The notes beneath the pieces are model-generated. The model worked only from the letters and a program-made list of their open reading frames with translations, searched no databases and was not told where the DNA came from. Position numbers and translations under genes: made by a program. Positions 26,997 through 39,373 of a stretch of DNA of 64,000 nucleotides are shown here, one piece after another. How positions within the stretch are numbered: position 1 is the first letter of the stretch; each line of letters opens with the position of its first letter. Origin of the DNA: Anagrus nilaparvatae (Eukaryota; Arthropoda; Insecta; Hymenoptera; Mymaridae); contig JAKSXM010000007.1 in the NCBI GenBank assembly GCA_022575985.1, positions 72,291,001 to 72,355,000 on the forward strand, read 5' to 3'.

Positions 26997-27687
26997 TTTT
27001 ACTAATTGGTAAAATAGACGATTAAAAATATTTTGTTAACATGGATTTTCCTGAAATTTTTTGCTTTAATGAACCATTGTTTAATATCATTAATTACATT
27101 TCTTTTTAGTTTTATTATTTCATGTAAGATTTCTAAGATTCTGTATTTAATTCACGTTAATTAGTGAAAGATGAAAAAAATGAGTCGTATATGAAACAAA
27201 AAAATTTATGCATTATAACTTATTTTTTTTATTTTTGTAATAAATAAATGAATATTTTTTAACTTTAAAACTTGAAACTTGCAAATTTCAAAAATACATA
27301 TTTCTAGCTGGAAAATGCAATAATAATGCAACGGTAGTTTCAATATGAATAAAACCTTTTTTAGGGGTTGCTTTGATGCATGTGAAAAGATTTTCATAGG
27401 TTTCTTGAAGGTCTGTTGACTAGATTTGCGAAAAAAAATTAGAAGCCTGCAATTTCACATTTATTTTATATAAGGAAATTATTTACAAAATTTTTAAGTA
27501 AATAGTTTTCTAATAATCTTTTTAGAAGAGGTACATGGTAGAGCTGCTTTGGTTCAATATTTAACAAAAATATTGAATTTTGCAGTTTTTTAAAAAACAT
27601 ACATCCCTAATACAATTATGTAAAAATTAAAAGCACAAATCAACGTTGAACATTTGACAAAATTGATAGAAAATCTAGTCAATATAG

Positions 27688-27846
27688 TATATATCGTCAC
27701 GAGTTTCGATACAATGCCTTTATCGTAGTATGGCGAGAAAAGAAAAAATAAACAAAACAGAGCGCGCAGCGCTCTGTTTTTGTTTATTTTTTTTTTCTCG
27801 TCATACTACAATGAAAGGCTTTGTATCGAACGAGTGGCGATATATT
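27688..27846. repeat. 159-bp hairpin-forming palindrome
   Basis: The two halves are reverse complements around a centre at 27767, where ACAGAGCGC meets GCGCTCTGT. Outer stem pairs include TTTCGATACAATGCCTTTAT with ATGAAAGGCTTTGTATCGAA. It is either a very small palindromic MITE or a sequence whose RNA would fold into a long hairpin. Confidence 0.75.
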
Positions 27847-27990
27847 TTTTTTTCAACAATATTCGAATATTCATCGTCTTTTAGACAGAATATAAAACAT
27901 TACTAAAAAACAAAACATCTTTTTTATACACTTTTTTTATTTTCATATAAATGTACATTCATTTTTAATACGTTAGAAAAAATGTTACAT

Positions 27991-28080
27991 TTATTTCTGA
28001 TTATTTATTTTGGCAGCGATATCATTATTCTCGTCTATTAATAAATTATCATCTTCTTCTTTAACATTATTTTCCGCCAT
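27991..28080 (-). CDS. Possible short ORF, 29 aa, acidic
   Basis: ATG at 28080 has a good context (aaaATGG) and opens a frame starting MAENNVKEEDDNLLIDENND that stops at 27991. The upstream DNA on the same strand holds a GC-richer block with TGCGCATG at about 28170, similar to an NRF1-type promoter site. It could be a small gene, the first exon of a longer one, or chance. No donor is obvious and no family is recognised. Confidence 0.22.
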   Translation of the reverse strand: MAENNVKEEDDNLLIDENNDIAAKINNQK

Positions 28081-31000
28081 TTTATGTTTTAAACAAAAAC
28101 ACGCTCATGCGTTACATACAACGGCCACGTTACAACTAAATTTTATTCGGTTCTTCATCGAACTTTGATCATGCGCAGTCTCTACCTCGGTCTCTACTAT
28201 TACGATAATACTTTTATACGTACGAGTAGACTCTATATCGTAAGAGTAGAAGCCCTGTTGCGATAAAGTACCTTTATTTCATATACTACGGACCGTCTAT
28301 AAACGATACATATTCGAATAGCGTTGTAAAAAATTATTATATTGATTTCACCAATTTTTAGGCTATGCTTTAGGGACCGTTCTAAAAGGAGAGCTGCTTT
28401 GGTTGAATATTCAACCACTAACTACTGTGTAAACAATTTTAACATGGAACATGTTCATTGGATGGGGTATTTGAAAAAGTGACTTTTTTAGGGTGGGGGT
28501 GAAATGGACTTAGAATATTTCCGATTTAGGGACCTTTGGTGCAGAAGTCCCTAAAGACTAAATAAAGATCTCAATATAAATATTTGAGTATAAATATTGA
28601 TATTATGAATACAATAGATTCTTAATTATCAGTGTTATAAGTGGACATGTTCCATGCTCGTTGGTTGTGTAATTACACAAACTGGTTATAAGTTTTTTTT
28701 ATTTAGAAATTGGGAAAATTTTTGTTAATTTATCTTTGAAAAAGAAATTGAAAAAATATTATTTTATAGTTAAAGAATAATATGGTGAACGAGGAAAGAC
28801 AAAGAAAATAATTAAGATAAAAAATTTTTTCAGTGCAGAAAAAGATAATTTTATTTTTCATTTATAAGTAATTCTCATTAATTAAATTACAAAATTGGTG
28901 TCTGTTTCTGTTGACCTTTTTTAGAACTTTCATATAAGCAAGGAACAATTTTTCATCTGCTTGTTGAATTAAGTTTTGTTTTAAAAAATTTTCCAGTTTT
29001 TCAAACAACTCAGATGCTTGCCATGCTAATTTATTTAATTTTTTTCAGGAAATAAGTTAAAAAAGAATTTTAAATAGAATTATAAAAATTAAAAATAGAA
29101 AAATCATATTTTAAAATATAAAAATAAAATAAAATATTTAATCAATGAAATATTTAGAGGATGAGATTATTTTTAACATCGGTTTGTCTTTACGAGATGA
29201 TAAAACCTTTATTACTACAAACTTCTCTTTTTACTCTCATATAAGAAAGGCTAATTTTTCTCAATGACCTACTGCAAAAGTGGCTGTTAAAAAAAATAAA
29301 TAAATAATTTTTAACTCTACACTCACAAAATTGTATTGGTAAAAATTACCCTTTTGATTAGTAAAATAATTTGAAGTTGTCAAAATGGCGTTTTATGTTA
29401 TTTTTTACCAACATGTATTTTATAAACTACCCGTAAAGGAAAAAAAAATTACCCTTAATTTTAGTAGAATTTATTTTACATATTTTTTCTCGCAAGTGAC
29501 AAAATTTGATTTCAGATACTATATAAGGAATGAAAATTGTATAAATTATAAAATATAAATTATAAAAAAAATTAAAAAAAAAAAAAAAAAAAAGTTATAT
29601 ACACATGTGAGAGAGTGAGAGTATAATAATATTTTGTAGAAAATTTTACTCAAGAAAAATTACCCTTAATTATAGTAAAATGTACAATTTTCAATTCTTC
29701 GGATAACTTTACTAAAATTAATAGTAAAGTCTTCCAGTTGCAAATGTACATTTTCCTCTACATTTTTTCTCAGTGTATCAGTTTTTACGATAGCTACAAA
29801 AAAAAAGCACCCTCTAGCCACAAGAAGAAAAATTTTTCAGTGTATCCAAATCGAAATAGTATATTATTTTACCAAGAGGAACTTTAATTGTTTTTATTTT
29901 ATACATTTATACGTTTTAAACATTTATACAAATTTTATACTTGCCGTGTTTGGCGAAAGGATTTTATGAAACTCGATTGCTTTTCAGAAATATCGAGACC
30001 CCTAGAAGGTGAAAAGCCGGTTTTTAAAAAAGTATTAAACCTGCGTAATTCAATGCAAATAAGATTTCTTTTCTTATACCCCAATTTTTGAAATTTGAAA
30101 CAACAATCAGCAATAATGATGGCGAAAAAAAACATTTGAACTCTGTGCAATCGCATTAAAAAAAAATAATATTTATCTTTTGGAAGCTCTAACTGAAATA
30201 ATTATTTATCGCACCGAAACTGAAAATAGCAAGCTACTCAATTTATTGCCTAATAATCAAAAGTAAAGAGAGACGCAAAATCATATCAAAAATTGGATAT
30301 TGTGAAAATATTGTTTATAATTATACGATTTACTTGACTTTTAGTCAATCTTGGGTATAAATTTTTGGTCAAGGATTGTTATAATTCTTGTAAACTGAAA
30401 TATATTATTATTATCATTATTAAGAAATTTGCTAATTTTGAAAAGTTAACAAGATAAATCTTCAAAATGTAACTCTACTCTTTTTTATGAAGTATCAACT
30501 TCCGGTTGTTCCTCGTAATAATCCAAATAAGAATTTTCAAGATTATAATTAGCCTCAAATATTGTCTCTCTTTTAATTTACTATTAAATTTCGAGTTTAC
30601 TTTAAAAAATCAACCCTATTCCCTACGTCTATATGGTTTTCGAATTTAAGTTTCTTTCTATTGTGTGCTATGCGTAAAATAAACTGTATAGAAATATACT
30701 TGAATCAGCAAAGGGGAAGAAGCTTAAAGAGAGGGTAACAGTTCTAAATTCTGCGCAAGCGTTTTTTATTCAGTAGCCAATATGGCGTAATAGGCGCCGA
30801 AGCACTGAGGTTTTTCTCTTTTTCTTAAAAAAAAAATCAAGTATTTTCAATAAATTTAATGAACGAGCGAATGGAAAAAAAATCTTAAAACGTTTTGTGA
30901 TTATTTTGGACATCGAAAAAATGGATCTGCAAAAACTTCAATTGCGAAAACTCGAGCTTTAGTGGCCCCTTAAATAATCCATATTTCCCGTGCCGTGTGT

Positions 31001-31285
31001 GCGTAAAGTGTCGAATGACATTTGCTTACGTAATAATAAAATACATAGTTGTTAATTATTGCAAGACATAAGCGAGCCATTACTCAGACTGGCCGGCCGG
31101 TTGGACAAAAATACACCCAAGGAGTTCCCTTGATCGTACACTGACCTCCTTTCATTCTCCCTCTGAACAATGTGTACAATCTGTCATTGACGATACAGAA
31201 TATTTATAAGAATTTACAGAAGAGACTTGGGGAATTATCCTTAATCAGCGCCGGCGAGCGCAAATTATGACAAGAGGAAGTAAAG

Positions 31286-34200
31286 ATGGAGCACCTGGAT
31301 CATGGTAAAACTTTAATTCTCGCAACGTTATTTTTATCGAAAACCATTTTAGTTTCAATTTGTTGTTGCGACCTGCAGGTTTGGCAAAATTGTTGAGTGC
31401 CTTGGAAGAAAGCAGGACTTCCTTGCCGAACTGCACAGAGGAAGAATACGGATTCTTGACGGAGCTATTGAAAGCGAAGGAGTTCAATTCTTTGGTAAAC
31501 GTGTATCAAAAAATCTTGCACAGATTCAAAGATGATAAATACAGTCCAGTGCTATCAAACGCCATGGAAATAAACGTCGAGGTGTTGGGCTTGCTGTCGA
31601 GCAGAACGCAAACGTTGGAAGATTCGAAGGAACTGTTCCATTTGCTTCAGAAGCCGCATGTTCAAGTAAGTGCTTTAGCATAATTAATAAAAAAATAAAT
31701 TATTTTTTGCAAACAATTTGTTTCAGGCAATGCTGATAACGCACGATACCGTAGCTCAAAAAGATTATTACCCGAAGCTCCCGGACATCCCGATAGAAGT
31801 CGACGAAGACGAAGAAACCGTTAAAATTGTACAATTGGTTAAATCAGACGAGCCATTGGTAAAGAGATCAAAAATTTCTATTATTGATGTGTGTTAAATT
31901 TTTACCTGTGTGTTGTGATAAAAGATAATAAATTAATAATTGCATGATAATTAAAATACGATTACTAGTTACTTTCAGTAATAAAACAATTGTTTCTTTT
32001 TCATTATCAATTTCAATTAACTGCGAAGTCTGGCACTGGCATTGAACCAATAATGGTAAGTTATTTCAAAGCCCCAGACTCTTACTTTAGCAGAAACTTT
32101 GTAAATAATATTTCCTTATTTTGTTGCATGCGCTATTATTGTTTATTAAATTAATCAAAAATTTATGCTAACTGATGGTAATAAAATAAAAAGAATTCTT
32201 TTTCTCCAAATAACTTTGCGTTTTTATTATTTAATCGCTTCTTCCGACCGCGACCTACCGCTTTTGGTTTGCTTTGGTTTTGACTGTAATTGGTAAACAC
32301 CTAGGGAGCGACGATAAAGACCGACGAAGCAACCGGTAAAATCGTCATAGCTCGAGTGATGCACGGTGGTGCTGCCGATAGGTCCGGTCTAATACACGTC
32401 GCCGATGAAATACTCGAAGTCAATGGAACGAGTGTCGAGGGGAAAACACCCAATGACGTATTGAAAATTTTAGTAAGTATCTTACCAAATACATAGATTT
32501 GGATGAAATTTCAAAAAATTTAACTAGCATTTTAACTACTCGTCTTTAGCAAAACTCCGAAGGCACGATTACGTTTAAAATAGTTCCTGCGGACAGCAAA
32601 AGAATATTCAGAGAGAGCAAGGTTCGGGTTAGAGCTCATTTTGATTATAAAGCTTCGGACGACCATGAAATACCGTGCACCGAAGCTGGTCTTGATTTCA
32701 ACAAAGGGGACGTTCTTCACATCGTTTGCCAGGACGACAAGCATTGGTTTGTACATAAAAAAGCTTATTTTAAAGGAATTCTCAAGTATATTTTTAAATC
32801 GTACTTTGTAAATTTATAATTTCAACTGTTCTTCATATGCGCTTATAATTTTGGTTCCTCAAAGAGGACCTTTGTTATACTAAAAACTTTGATTCTCGAA
32901 TTTCTAGTCCCAGACGCTAAAAACCCGGTTGTTGCGTATGTAATCAGTGATTTCTAAAACTAGTTTGCATATTTTAATTATATTTTTGTCTCAAAACACC
33001 TAATTTTTTTTTCTTTTTAGGAGTGATGCCTTTAATTTTCGGAAATATTACTCGATTTCTCGGATCTGATAGCTACTATGGAATGGGAAATTTTTTTAAT
33101 AAAATAAAAAAAACAGAATTATTTTGTTCTTTTTTGGGGTTAGTACTCGGGCTAGTATACTTATTTATGTTAAATGGAAGTACTAATTTTAGAAAAATAA
33201 CGGAAAAAAATTTTGATTTTATGTAAAAATGGGATAGAAATATCGTTTTTGTTCAATTTTTTGGAAAATAAAAAAACCAGCATTACTTTTTTTCTTTTGA
33301 AATAATTTTTGGAAATTTGTTAAGCAATTACCCGATTTCTAGCATCCGAATAGCTAATTTTTAAAATTTTTTTACTCCTTTTAATTACTAAATAATTTTC
33401 TTTGAGGAACCGATTAGCGTTTAGTAATAGCGACTTTATGAAATTTGATTATTCGATAGATAATTTTTCAAATGGAATTTTATTTGTCACTGATAAAGGT
33501 GGCAGGCAAGGAAAGAAGGCGACCGCAACATGAGAGCAGGTTTGATCCCAAGCAGAGCTTTACAAGAGCACCGCATAATAACGCAAAGGCAAAAGAAACA
33601 CGACAAGTCCGAGGAAGAAACGATAAGTAAGCACGATAATCTTTTGTTGCTTTTGACTTTTTTCGTGCATGTATCTGCAGATAAAATAGAATTAAATAAA
33701 TTGCTTCTTTGTTAGTAATGTACAAAGTGTACACAATTGTGGGTAATGTAAACTATTTAATTGCTACCTCGAATCTTCGTAGATTTCTCTCGACTTAGCT
33801 CACTAATTGTAAGTTAGCTACTTATCTACTGCTCTACTGCTAATATTAATTTGAACTATGATATAACTAAAATTGTGATAAACGAAATTAATAACGAGAG
33901 ACGGGCCACCGGTTAGGCTTGTGTTCTGTTCCAGTGATTTTGCCCACGTTGTGTCCCCGTCCCCGAATATCTTCTTTGCACGCTTCGCCTATCAAATGCA
34001 GTTTAAAATCTTATAAAACTAAACTGATCATGTATGACGCTACAGAAAATGACGATTTCGATCGCGAGGAAATACCTACTTACGAAGAGGTTTCAAGGCT
34101 TTATCCACGACCAGGATTTTACAGACCCGTTGTTCTGATCGGGCCTCCAGGAGTTGGTAGAAACGAGCTCAAAAGAAGGCTGATGGCAACTGACGCAAAT

Positions 34201-36503
34201 AAGTACAAAACGCCTGTACCTTGTAAGTATATTCTCGTTAATTAACTTTTTCTTTTAGTTTTCTTTTACAATAGAGTGTCGATGGTCGTTCGATTTATAA
34301 ATAAACATTAGAGAGAATCCAGGCCAATTCAGCAAAAGATTTTTTTTTCTCAATTACCTACTGAAGAAAAATAATATTGAAAACTAAGCCCAGAGCATAT
34401 TTTTTAAAATAAATGTGTCTTTGAGCTCTTCTAATTTATCTTATTTATTATACCATCCCTCTAGAACTGTCCAAAAATTATAAAAAGAGAGGGATTGTAA
34501 TCAGTATCGCGTTATCTCTTTTTTCTTCTGAATCTAAACTTGGGAGGAGACTAGTTTTAATTCCATTTCTACCTAGTTGGTATCGACTAGACCCTGAATC
34601 TCCAAACAACGTGAAAAACTCTTTATAGCAGGTTTCTGGAGCTTTCAAGCATTCGCTGGCCATGTACTATTTAAATGCCTTAATTAAGGCCAAATTCGGA
34701 TTCCCAGGAGAATTTAAAATTGGTAATAATTTTATTTTTACATGTAGCAATAAAATGAACCTCGTGTGCATAAGGTATAAGGTTAAAATCGGTTTAATTT
34801 TATTTCTAAATTATTGCAAGTAATGTTTTAAATTTAAGGGAGTCATTTATGGTATAAAATTTTCCCAATATTCTAATAATAATTTTATATAACTATCGTG
34901 AAATTTTTTAAACTTTGTTTTTTAAATGCCGAGTGAAATTAAGATTCAGCAAGCCAAAAAACTTATTTATCCAAAAAATTATGGTATACGGAAGAAAGCA
35001 TAAACATCGACGGAGGAGATTTTTAAATTTCTCACCGCGGGAAGAGAAAATTTCAGTAATTAAATTTTAATTCTAATTAAAATACATTTTATTCGCATAA
35101 TTAAATTCGCTGTTCTCTACATTTTCTTACAGTGCGAGTGTAATTTCTAAAATATAGAACTTATGTGAAATTTCTGATCTGACCTCATTTTGGGCAAACA
35201 AGTGAATAATTGAGAAAAATATAAAAAAAAGCTTAATTATCTCGATAAATTTTCATTTTGTCGATTTAGATCTGATTAGATCTAAACGGATCAATAAAAA
35301 CCACTTAACAAAAAATATTATTAAATGACCGATCGATTGCAGCATTTTTTAATCGAGCGGTTGCTGTTCAACGTAAAGTTCATTATTATTATTGATCTAA
35401 TTAGAAAAAATTAAAACTCACCGGGATTGTATATAGAAGGGGTGGGATAATAAAGAAGAACGAACGAACACCTGTTTTTTAAAAAATTCGTTCTAAGCTT
35501 AGTTTTCAATATTAAATGCTTATAAAAAGGGGAAATGACGAATCTTCAGTAGGTAATTGAAGAAAAAAAAGCTTAACGCTAAAACCCAACCTGGAAACTT
35601 TTGCTGAAGTTGCCTGGAATCTCTCTAAATTAAGCTTTCTCTTTTCCGAAAGATACGTCAAGGACACCTAGGCCCGGAGAAATCGACGGTAAGGAGTACC
35701 ACTTTGTGACGCGTGATCAAATGCAAGAGGATATCGATAATGGAAAATTCATCGAACACGGAGAATACAAAGGGAATTTGTACGGCACGAACGCCGATAG
35801 CGTAACATCATTAGTAGATGCTGGTTACGTGGTCGTTTTGAGCCCACATTACCAAGCTCTTAAGATGTTGAGAACAGCTCAATTGAAACCTTACGTTATC
35901 TACATAAAGCCACCCAGGTTCGAAGTATTTAAAGAAACGAGGATCGAATCGAGAGCTAGGTCTACGTTCGACGAAACGAACTCTCGAGGATTCACGGTGA
36001 GTAGAAATATCTGTAAATCCGTTAGTTTTAGCTATCTATACCATTATTAGGGTACTGATAATGGTATTATTCTCAACGCATCTGCGCATAACCAGACTTT
36101 TCAAATTGCATAAGCAATCTCTACAAATGTCGTTGATAAAAAAAAATCTTTGGTACAACATGATTACTATTCTGAGCCCATAGCAATAGCTAATTTTCTC
36201 AAAAAAATTAAAAAGTAAAATGTGCAGGAGAGTCATTGATTCTGGGTATGCGTGGATGAGTTGAGACATTCTATTTTTTACAACTGCTTTCGGAGAACCG
36301 AGAGAAATATAATTTCGTTTAACGCACAGGACGAAGAATTCAACGATATTTTACTGAGTGCCAGCAGAATCGAATTTCATTATTCCCACATGTTTGACGA
36401 GGTTATCATAAACGGCGACTTGTCAATAGCCTTCGAGCAACTGGTGAATTCCATACGAAGATTGGAAACTGAGCCAATGTGGGTGCCAGCCTCGTGGGTT
36501 TGA
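31286..36503 (+). CDS. metro: MPP7-type MAGUK scaffold (menage a trois)
   Basis: A membrane-associated guanylate-kinase scaffold of the MPP7/metro group, which organises junction and synapse protein complexes at the cell cortex. Nine exons join in frame to 578 aa (human MPP7 is about the same length): 31286-31304, 31379-31665, 31727-31858, 32305-32472, 32550-32746, 33499-33626, 33935-34222, 35653-35996, 36330-36503. Domains: tandem L27 (about 5-115; [27 protein letters not shown]), PDZ (about 130-215; [20 protein letters not shown], then ADEILEVNG), SH3 (about 226-296; [32 protein letters not shown]) and guanylate kinase (about 374-565; [34 protein letters not shown]), ending [12 protein letters not shown]. 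The GK P-loop has RN in place of the catalytic K-S/T, as is usual for these non-catalytic GK domains. The start has a strong context (AAAGATGG). An earlier overlapping ATG is discussed in findings. Introns 5 and 7 carry repeats. Confidence 0.92.
33140..33195. repeat. Dispersed repeat unit in metro intron 5
   Basis: A unit of the GTAGTAC...AGTACTA family (GGTTAGTACTCGG, then GGAAGTACTAATTTTAGAAA), preceded by CGATTTCTCGGATCTGATAG. The latter closely matches TCGGTTTCTCGGATTTGATA at about 60838. Confidence 0.5.
34308..35630. mobile_element. 1.3-kb inverted-repeat element in metro intron 7
   Basis: The left end (TTAGAGAGAATCCAGG, TTCAGCAAAAG, then CTCAATTACCTACTGAAG) returns inverted at the right (CTTCAGTAGGTAATTGAAG, CTTTTGCTGAAG, CCTGGAATCTCTCTAAA). 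The arms are 34308-34376 and 35545-35630, the right one with about 23 extra bases. No transposase is seen inside. It fills most of the intron. A non-autonomous DNA transposon is likely. Confidence 0.7.
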
Positions 36504-36786
36504 AGAAAAAAAAAGAAAAAAAAAACATATTAAACATATTGAATTCATATCGTATTTGTGAATTTGTTACCAGAATTTTATTTAGTTTTGTAAAGAATAT
36601 AATTATTTAATTGAATTGTTATGAAATTAATGAATCTGCCTTCCTTAGGACAAGTACAATAACTAGGCATTTATGTGCAATTCACAAGGATTTCCTGTGC
36701 TTAATATTAATTAATTTGTTTTATACCAATTTTTAGATCTGATTGAAAACGATTGAAAATTTTATTGTTATTGTTTCGCCCGATCT

Positions 36787-36831
36787 AAAACTATGTAAAA
36801 CTATGTAAAACTATGTAAAACTTTGTAAAAA
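36787..36831. repeat. 11-bp tandem repeat
   Basis: Four tandem copies of AAAACTATGT with slight change in the last, just downstream of metro. Simple minisatellite. Confidence 0.85.
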
Positions 36832-37446
36832 GTCAAACGAATTACAAAAAACATTGAAAAATAGAAGCGTTTTTTCTTGCTTCAGATAAAAAGCCTGAGA
36901 ACTGTACGAGTAGTTTTCAAGACATCCGAGGCTCTTTTTTGTCGCATAAAACACTTATTTATCTAAAATATTATTCTATCTGGAAAAATAGCAAGTGACG
37001 AATTGGGTTGCAACATGCTTTTCAGCATTTCTTGGCTAACTTGCAAGTACGCTTTTTCTCAGATCTTAGCTTTCCCTGATTAAGGTGCCATTTGCTGTTT
37101 AAAGCTCCTTTTCAGTCGTTTTGGGCTTGCATAAAAGCTAAAGAAACAAAAGCCTACCTGTTGGGAACTTGCTAGCTTTTATTCTAGATAGCTGTTTTAT
37201 CCCTATAGGTAGTTGCTGCTTCTTTGGAAACCTTATAGCTAAAGAATGTTCGGTTTGCAAATTAGTTTTGAAAAAAGCTTTTATTACAAACTCAAATAGA
37301 TTTCTGGTTGGTGTAAAAAGAAGAAAGATTTTGCTGATAAAATACCAGGGGATTTTCATTATTATAATCTGCACCTTAAAAATTAGAAATTGATTTTACA
37401 TTTGGTGAAAGTGAATTTTCAATGGAAAAGTAACATTTTTCTGTCT

Positions 37447-37768
37447 GGTTAATCGAGGGGCTATCGTCTTGGAAATCAGGAATTTGATTTTTTTTGATTT
37501 TTTTTTTTGTAAAAACCGCTAAATATTATATTGAATAGTAAAAAATATATTTTTGAGGTCTAGGGTAAGTTATAAGGATAAAAAACGCAAAAAATCGCGA
37601 AAAATCACGAGAAAAATCACAAAAAATCATTACAAGACGAAAATAAACCATCTCAACTAGTAACGATTCATGATTGAGGTATAAACAAGCCAAAATCAGA
37701 AAAAAATCAAAAAAAATTTTTTTAATCAAATTTGTGATTTCCAAGACAATAGCCCCTCGTGGTTAATA
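37447..37768. mobile_element. ~320-bp MITE with inverted ends
   Basis: GAGGGGCTATCGTCTTGGAA near the left end reappears inverted as TTCCAAGACAATAGCCCCTC near the right end, within arms of about 50 bp that end in TTAAT-type sequence. The interior is low-complexity (AAAAATCGCGAAAAATCACG). No coding capacity. Confidence 0.7.
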
Positions 37769-38380
37769 TTTAAAAAAAAATTTTTTTATGTCATAAAAGG
37801 ATTAAAGAAAGTAAAAGCTTACCACATTTTTTTTCTTGTTTTCCTGAAAGGAAATGCCTTTTTTTCACTCTTTTTTTCTTTTTTCTTTCCAGCATTTTCG
37901 GTTTTCAGAAAATGCTCATCTGAGTGGTATTTTTCGTAAAAATTTTTTGCTTCTGTCAAGCTTTTCTATTTGGCTAAAAAACAACGCATCACTTGAATCA
38001 AACAGACTGTGCTTGTTGCGAATAGAAACTCTTGTCCAAATATTTACTATCCTAATAGGATCTTATATATTTGCCGCGCTTAGAGACAGTATTTTGGCCT
38101 ATCACGAGATGAAAACTGTTTCACCAATAAAAAGAGCGTATCAAAATTAGTATATACAAAAACTGAACGTTTCCGTTTCATTGAATACCTGGAAATCGTT
38201 AAAATTCAGATATCTAGGCAGTTACGGAGGATTCGATTACAAATCAGATTAATCGATACCTCGAAAAACTTGGCTCTCCAGAAAATTCTTATCTCTCTTT
38301 TCAGCTTAATTGGGAAAATGAATATACGTTTAAAAATAAAAAAGATTCTAAAAACACGTGTCATGTCGCCTTTAAGTAAA

Positions 38381-38412
38381 GAGAGAGAGAAAGAGAAAGA
38401 GAGAGAGAGAAA
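38381..38412. repeat. (GA)n-rich microsatellite
   Basis: GAGAGA and AAAGAGA units run for about 32 bases between metro and the ankyrin gene. Confidence 0.8.
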
Positions 38413-39373
38413 GAACGGGAGAAAGAAAAGCGTATCAAATTTAGTTGTGATCTAAAGCCTCTCGAGAAAAGCGAAGATTTAAAATAGACGACCTAGGCAC
38501 AGATGGTCATCGCATTTAGTTTAGCTTAGTCGTTGCTGTGGGTATTTTGCATTTAAAAAAGCTTGTGATAGTATTTAAAATCTTAGTTTAACGCCTAAAG
38601 TTTATTGTTTTAGCAAGTAATCTCATTAAATTTTGATTGTTCTAAAAAACTTGTTTTGCGTGTCATTGACTCATTGAAAAGATCGAGAAAACTTTTCTTA
38701 TCTTGCATTGAAACATTATAGCAAATAGAGTTTAATTCGGTGATTAGCCTGCGCTTGCGTTGGCAAACTTAAAAGTTAAAATTATTTAACAAACGTGAAT
38801 TTAAATATTGAATTTAAGTATTGAGGTGTAATGTGCGAAAATTTTTCAGTTCTTGGGAGTATCCGTCGGGTGATCTAGACCGTGAACTGTCGCCTAAGTC
38901 TCTACTCGTGCAGTAGTAAAACAGGTGGGAGCTTAAAGCTAAAAACTTTTTATGCACTTGATTCGATCAACGTCAGTTTACATACACGCACAGTTATCGG
39001 AATTACCTAATTTTAAAAAAAAGATGAGTTTGACTTCTGATAAGAGAAGCTGATCGATTTTAGACAAGGGCGCGAACAATGTTTATCTAGAACACGTACT
39101 TCAATAGACCCCCTTATTTACCTCGATCTTTTCAACATAATAAAGTTAATAAAAGTTATTGATTTTTTGCATTAACTAATTCTATCAAATTTTTTTCGTC
39201 AGAAACCGTTTGCAGGCAGGTTTGATCTTAATATAAATTTTTTATTCTCGCTGTACCAATCGTATCGTGAATTAATAAAAATCACTGCTGATTAGCATGC
39301 TTTCAGAGTTTCTTTTTCAAACTTAAGTTCACAATGCCAAAATAATATCAATATTTAATCAAAATTCCGAAGA

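Larger units (their letters stand above)
26396..31285. other. Intergenic region, repeat-rich
   Basis: No supported gene apart from a possible 29-codon frame at 27991-28080. It contains two units of a dispersed repeat (26841-26996), a 159-bp hairpin (27688-27846), a poly-A run at about 29575-29593, and repeated ATTACCCTTAATT text at 29445 and 29657. The last 280 bases are the 5' region of metro. The phrase GAGCTGCTTTGGTT recurs at 27541 and 28391. Confidence 0.6.
36504..39373. other. Intergenic region between metro and ANKRD33-like gene
   Basis: No supported gene. It holds a four-copy 11-mer (CTATGTAAAA type) at 36787-36831, a MITE at 37447-37768, a GA-rich microsatellite at 38381-38412, and a GC-richer stretch at 38860-38930 that could be 5'UTR or promoter of the ankyrin gene. 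Confidence 0.6.

Noticed and set aside
29320..29850. Possible element bounded by CAGTGTA/CACTCA phrases
   Set aside because: The internal ATTACCCTTAATT repeat is real, but I could not match inverted ends well enough to call a transposon.
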